The notes under the pieces are model-generated. The model did no database searches and had not been told where the DNA came from. It saw only the letters and a program-made list of their open reading frames with translations. Positions 4,758 to 6,141 of a stretch of DNA of 6,141 nucleotides are shown piece by piece. The stretch comes from Fimbriimonadaceae bacterium (lineage in GTDB: Bacteria; Armatimonadota; Fimbriimonadia; Fimbriimonadales; Fimbriimonadaceae). Positions within the stretch are counted from its first letter, which is position 1. Every line of letters starts with the position of its first letter. The position numbers were made by a program, and so were the translations under genes. The DNA lies in contig JADZBW010000138.1 in assembly GCA_020851885.1 (NCBI GenBank), positions 1 through 6,141 on the forward strand, given 5' to 3'.

Positions 4758-6104
4758 ATGCCGTCTTTTGAATACACTGCCATCAACGCCCACGGGAACG
4801 CCGAGACCGGAACGGTCTTGGGACTGTCTCTGACGGATGCGGCACAGCAATTGGCGGAGAAGGGGCTGAAGGTCGAACGAATCAACCTTTCCCAATTCCT
4901 GGGTGATCCATTGTCGGCGGTACCCGCACCTCCTCCTACGACCACTACGGCGACGGTGGAATCGCCAAAATCGGAATTCGACCAGGGGGGTCCTCCGGGC
5001 GAGAGCCCCTATTCCACTGAGAAGCAGGCTGAAATCCCGGCGCCACCCCCCGCTGAAGCGCGTTCCTATTTTGCGACGAGCGTTGCCGGTCCTCTCGTCG
5101 GCCGGGTCAGCCTGAACAATCTGATGTTCTTCTTCAGGCAATTCGGAACGATGATCGAAGCGGGCGTCCCGATTGTGCAGAGTCTGGAAACGTTGGCGGG
5201 GCAGGCAACCGATCCACGAATGGCCCACGTGATCCGCGAGATGAAGGGACACGTTCTTGCCGGCAGACCCATTAGCGCCGGCATGCAGCGCTATCCAGAG
5301 GTCTTCTCGCCACTCCACATGAGCCTTATTCGGGCGGGTGAGGAAGGTGGGTACGTTGCCCTCGCGTGCAAGCAGGTCGCCGAGTACATCGAGCAAGAAA
5401 TCCGGATACGGAACCTGTACAAGCGGTCGCTGTTCATGCCGAAGATGACGGTCATCTCTTCGATCCTCATCATCGCGGCGGCGAATTGGATCATCGCCAC
5501 CTATACCAAGGGACAGGGGATTTGGTCTCCGCTGACCCAGATCAGCACCTGGATCATCCTGGGTCCGATTCTGATTGGCCTCTTCCTGTTCTTTCGCGTT
5601 GGGCTCGCCAATCCCCGAATCCGCTACTCTTGGGATGCCTTCATCATCAAGATTCCCTACCTTGGCAACACCTTGCAGCAGTTCGCGATGGCCAAGTTTG
5701 GACGGGCGTTTGGCACATTGTATGCGGGCGGGGTCTCCATCCCCAAGTCGATCCAATTGGCGGCCGATGCCTGTGGCAATGAATACCTTCGTGCCCAAAT
5801 TCATCCCGCTTCCAAGCAGTTGGAAACAGGCGATGCGATCACGGAGACCTTGCGTTCCACGAGAGCTTTCACGCCGATCGTCATGGACATGATGTACACC
5901 GGCGAGGCGACGGGCAACTTGGACAGCATGCTGACCAAGGTCTCGGACTTCTATGAGGACGAGGCGGAAGTCCGCTCCCAGCAGTTAGGCAAGGTGGTCG
6001 GGGTCGTCGCGATCGTCGCCGTTGGGATCTACGTATTGATCGTTCTGGTGAAGTTCTACTCGGGTTATTTCAACGCGCTCTTGAACTCGGCTAACGGCGA
6101 TTGA
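4758..6104 (+). CDS. pilC: PilC/GspF-family inner-membrane platform protein, second copy (canonical-like)
   Basis: This 448-residue protein has the PilC/GspF layout and is closer to the family norm than its neighbour. The N-terminal domain starts MPSFEYTAINAHGNAETGTV, with SLTDAAQQLAEKGL at 24-37. A low-complexity linker rich in Pro, Thr and Glu spans about 53-102. F domain 1 (about 118-225) contains IEAGVPIVQSL (133-143), the PEVFSP element and RAGEEGGYV (192-200), the glycine-acid motif of the family. Membrane helices lie at about 229-249 and 262-282. F domain 2 (about 305-405) contains YAGGVSIPKSIQLAADACG and YTGEATGNLD (380-389). A final helix spans about 411-432. It sits 39 bp after the first copy, so both are probably made from one mRNA. 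Whether the machine is a type IV pilus, a pseudopilus or a related system cannot be told here, as no pilB, pilT or pilin gene is inside the window. Confidence 0.92.
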   Translation: MPSFEYTAINAHGNAETGTVLGLSLTDAAQQLAEKGLKVERINLSQFLGDPLSAVPAPPPTTTTATVESPKSEFDQGGPPGESPYSTEKQAEIPAPPPAEARSYFATSVAGPLVGRVSLNNLMFFFRQFGTMIEAGVPIVQSLETLAGQATDPRMAHVIREMKGHVLAGRPISAGMQRYPEVFSPLHMSLIRAGEEGGYVALACKQVAEYIEQEIRIRNLYKRSLFMPKMTVISSILIIAAANWIIATYTKGQGIWSPLTQISTWIILGPILIGLFLFFRVGLANPRIRYSWDAFIIKIPYLGNTLQQFAMAKFGRAFGTLYAGGVSIPKSIQLAADACGNEYLRAQIHPASKQLETGDAITETLRSTRAFTPIVMDMMYTGEATGNLDSMLTKVSDFYEDEAEVRSQQLGKVVGVVAIVAVGIYVLIVLVKFYSGYFNALLNSANGD

Positions 6105-6141
6105 ATCGTCTAGAATTGGAATCCTGTTGGAATCGCTAGGA
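6105..6141 (+). promoter_or_regulatory. 3' flank of the second pilC with a possible promoter and ribosome site for the next gene
   Basis: TAGAAT at 6111-6116 matches five of six bases of a -10 box, and the window ends on AGGA (6138-6141), a likely ribosome site for a gene starting just beyond the edge. No TTGACA-like hexamer lies at the right distance upstream. The octamer TTGGAATC occurs twice (6116-6123 and 6127-6134), an 11-base period of unknown meaning. No terminator hairpin follows the pilC stop within the window. Confidence 0.25.

Noticed and set aside
4680..5804. 374-codon minus-strand open frame
   Set aside because: It is antisense to the second pilC-like gene, whose domains are clear. 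The product is an Arg/Asp-rich string with no hydrophobic core, typical of a shadow frame in GC-rich DNA.
1..6141. CRISPR array, IS element, riboswitch or attachment site
   Set aside because: No spaced direct repeats, transposase frame, terminal inverted repeats, conserved riboswitch core or duplicated tRNA 3' end could be found. The sequence downstream of the tRNA is the prfA leader.

Overview
The window is ordinary-looking bacterial chromosome, roughly 60% G+C by eye, densely packed, with no IS element, CRISPR array or phage gene visible. The organism cannot be fixed from the sequence alone. Non-canonical residues around the GGQ loop of release factor 1, weak or absent Shine-Dalgarno sequences and two divergent adjacent PilC/GspF genes point to a deep-branching Gram-negative-type phylum. 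Armatimonadota (Fimbriimonas-like) is my guess, as inference only.

Left part (1-1153): the first 24 codons of a minus-strand gene with a signal-peptide-like N-terminus (1-73) diverge from a two-gene plus-strand operon. That operon encodes a small four-helix membrane protein and an isoprenylcysteine/phospholipid-type methyltransferase, joined by an ATGA stop/start overlap. The methyltransferase runs tail-to-tail into the next block and overlaps it by 86 bp.

Central translation block, minus strand (1068-2640): reading in its own direction, a tRNA-His(GUG) gene with encoded G-1 and CCA sits behind a perfect TATAAT box. It is followed after 82 bp by prfA (peptide chain release factor 1), then, with no intergenic base (TAAATG), by a 108-residue protein I do not recognise in the position often held by prmC.

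Right part, plus strand (about 2742-6104): after a roughly 200-310 bp stretch with a possible 36-codon ORF, folK (folate biosynthesis) overlaps by 32 bp the first of two consecutive pilC/gspF-type genes. The two PilC-like proteins share architecture (short N-terminal domain, Pro/Thr-rich linker, two F domains, three membrane helices) but are strongly diverged. They are probably inner-membrane platform proteins of a type IV pilus or type II secretion-like machine. The window ends 37 bp after the second pilC with a TAGAAT box and an AGGA that may belong to the next gene.

I see no clearly new multi-gene system. The points most worth a second look are the altered RF1 GGQ neighbourhood, the unrecognised protein fused to the prfA transcription unit, and the paired divergent PilC paralogs translationally linked to folK.
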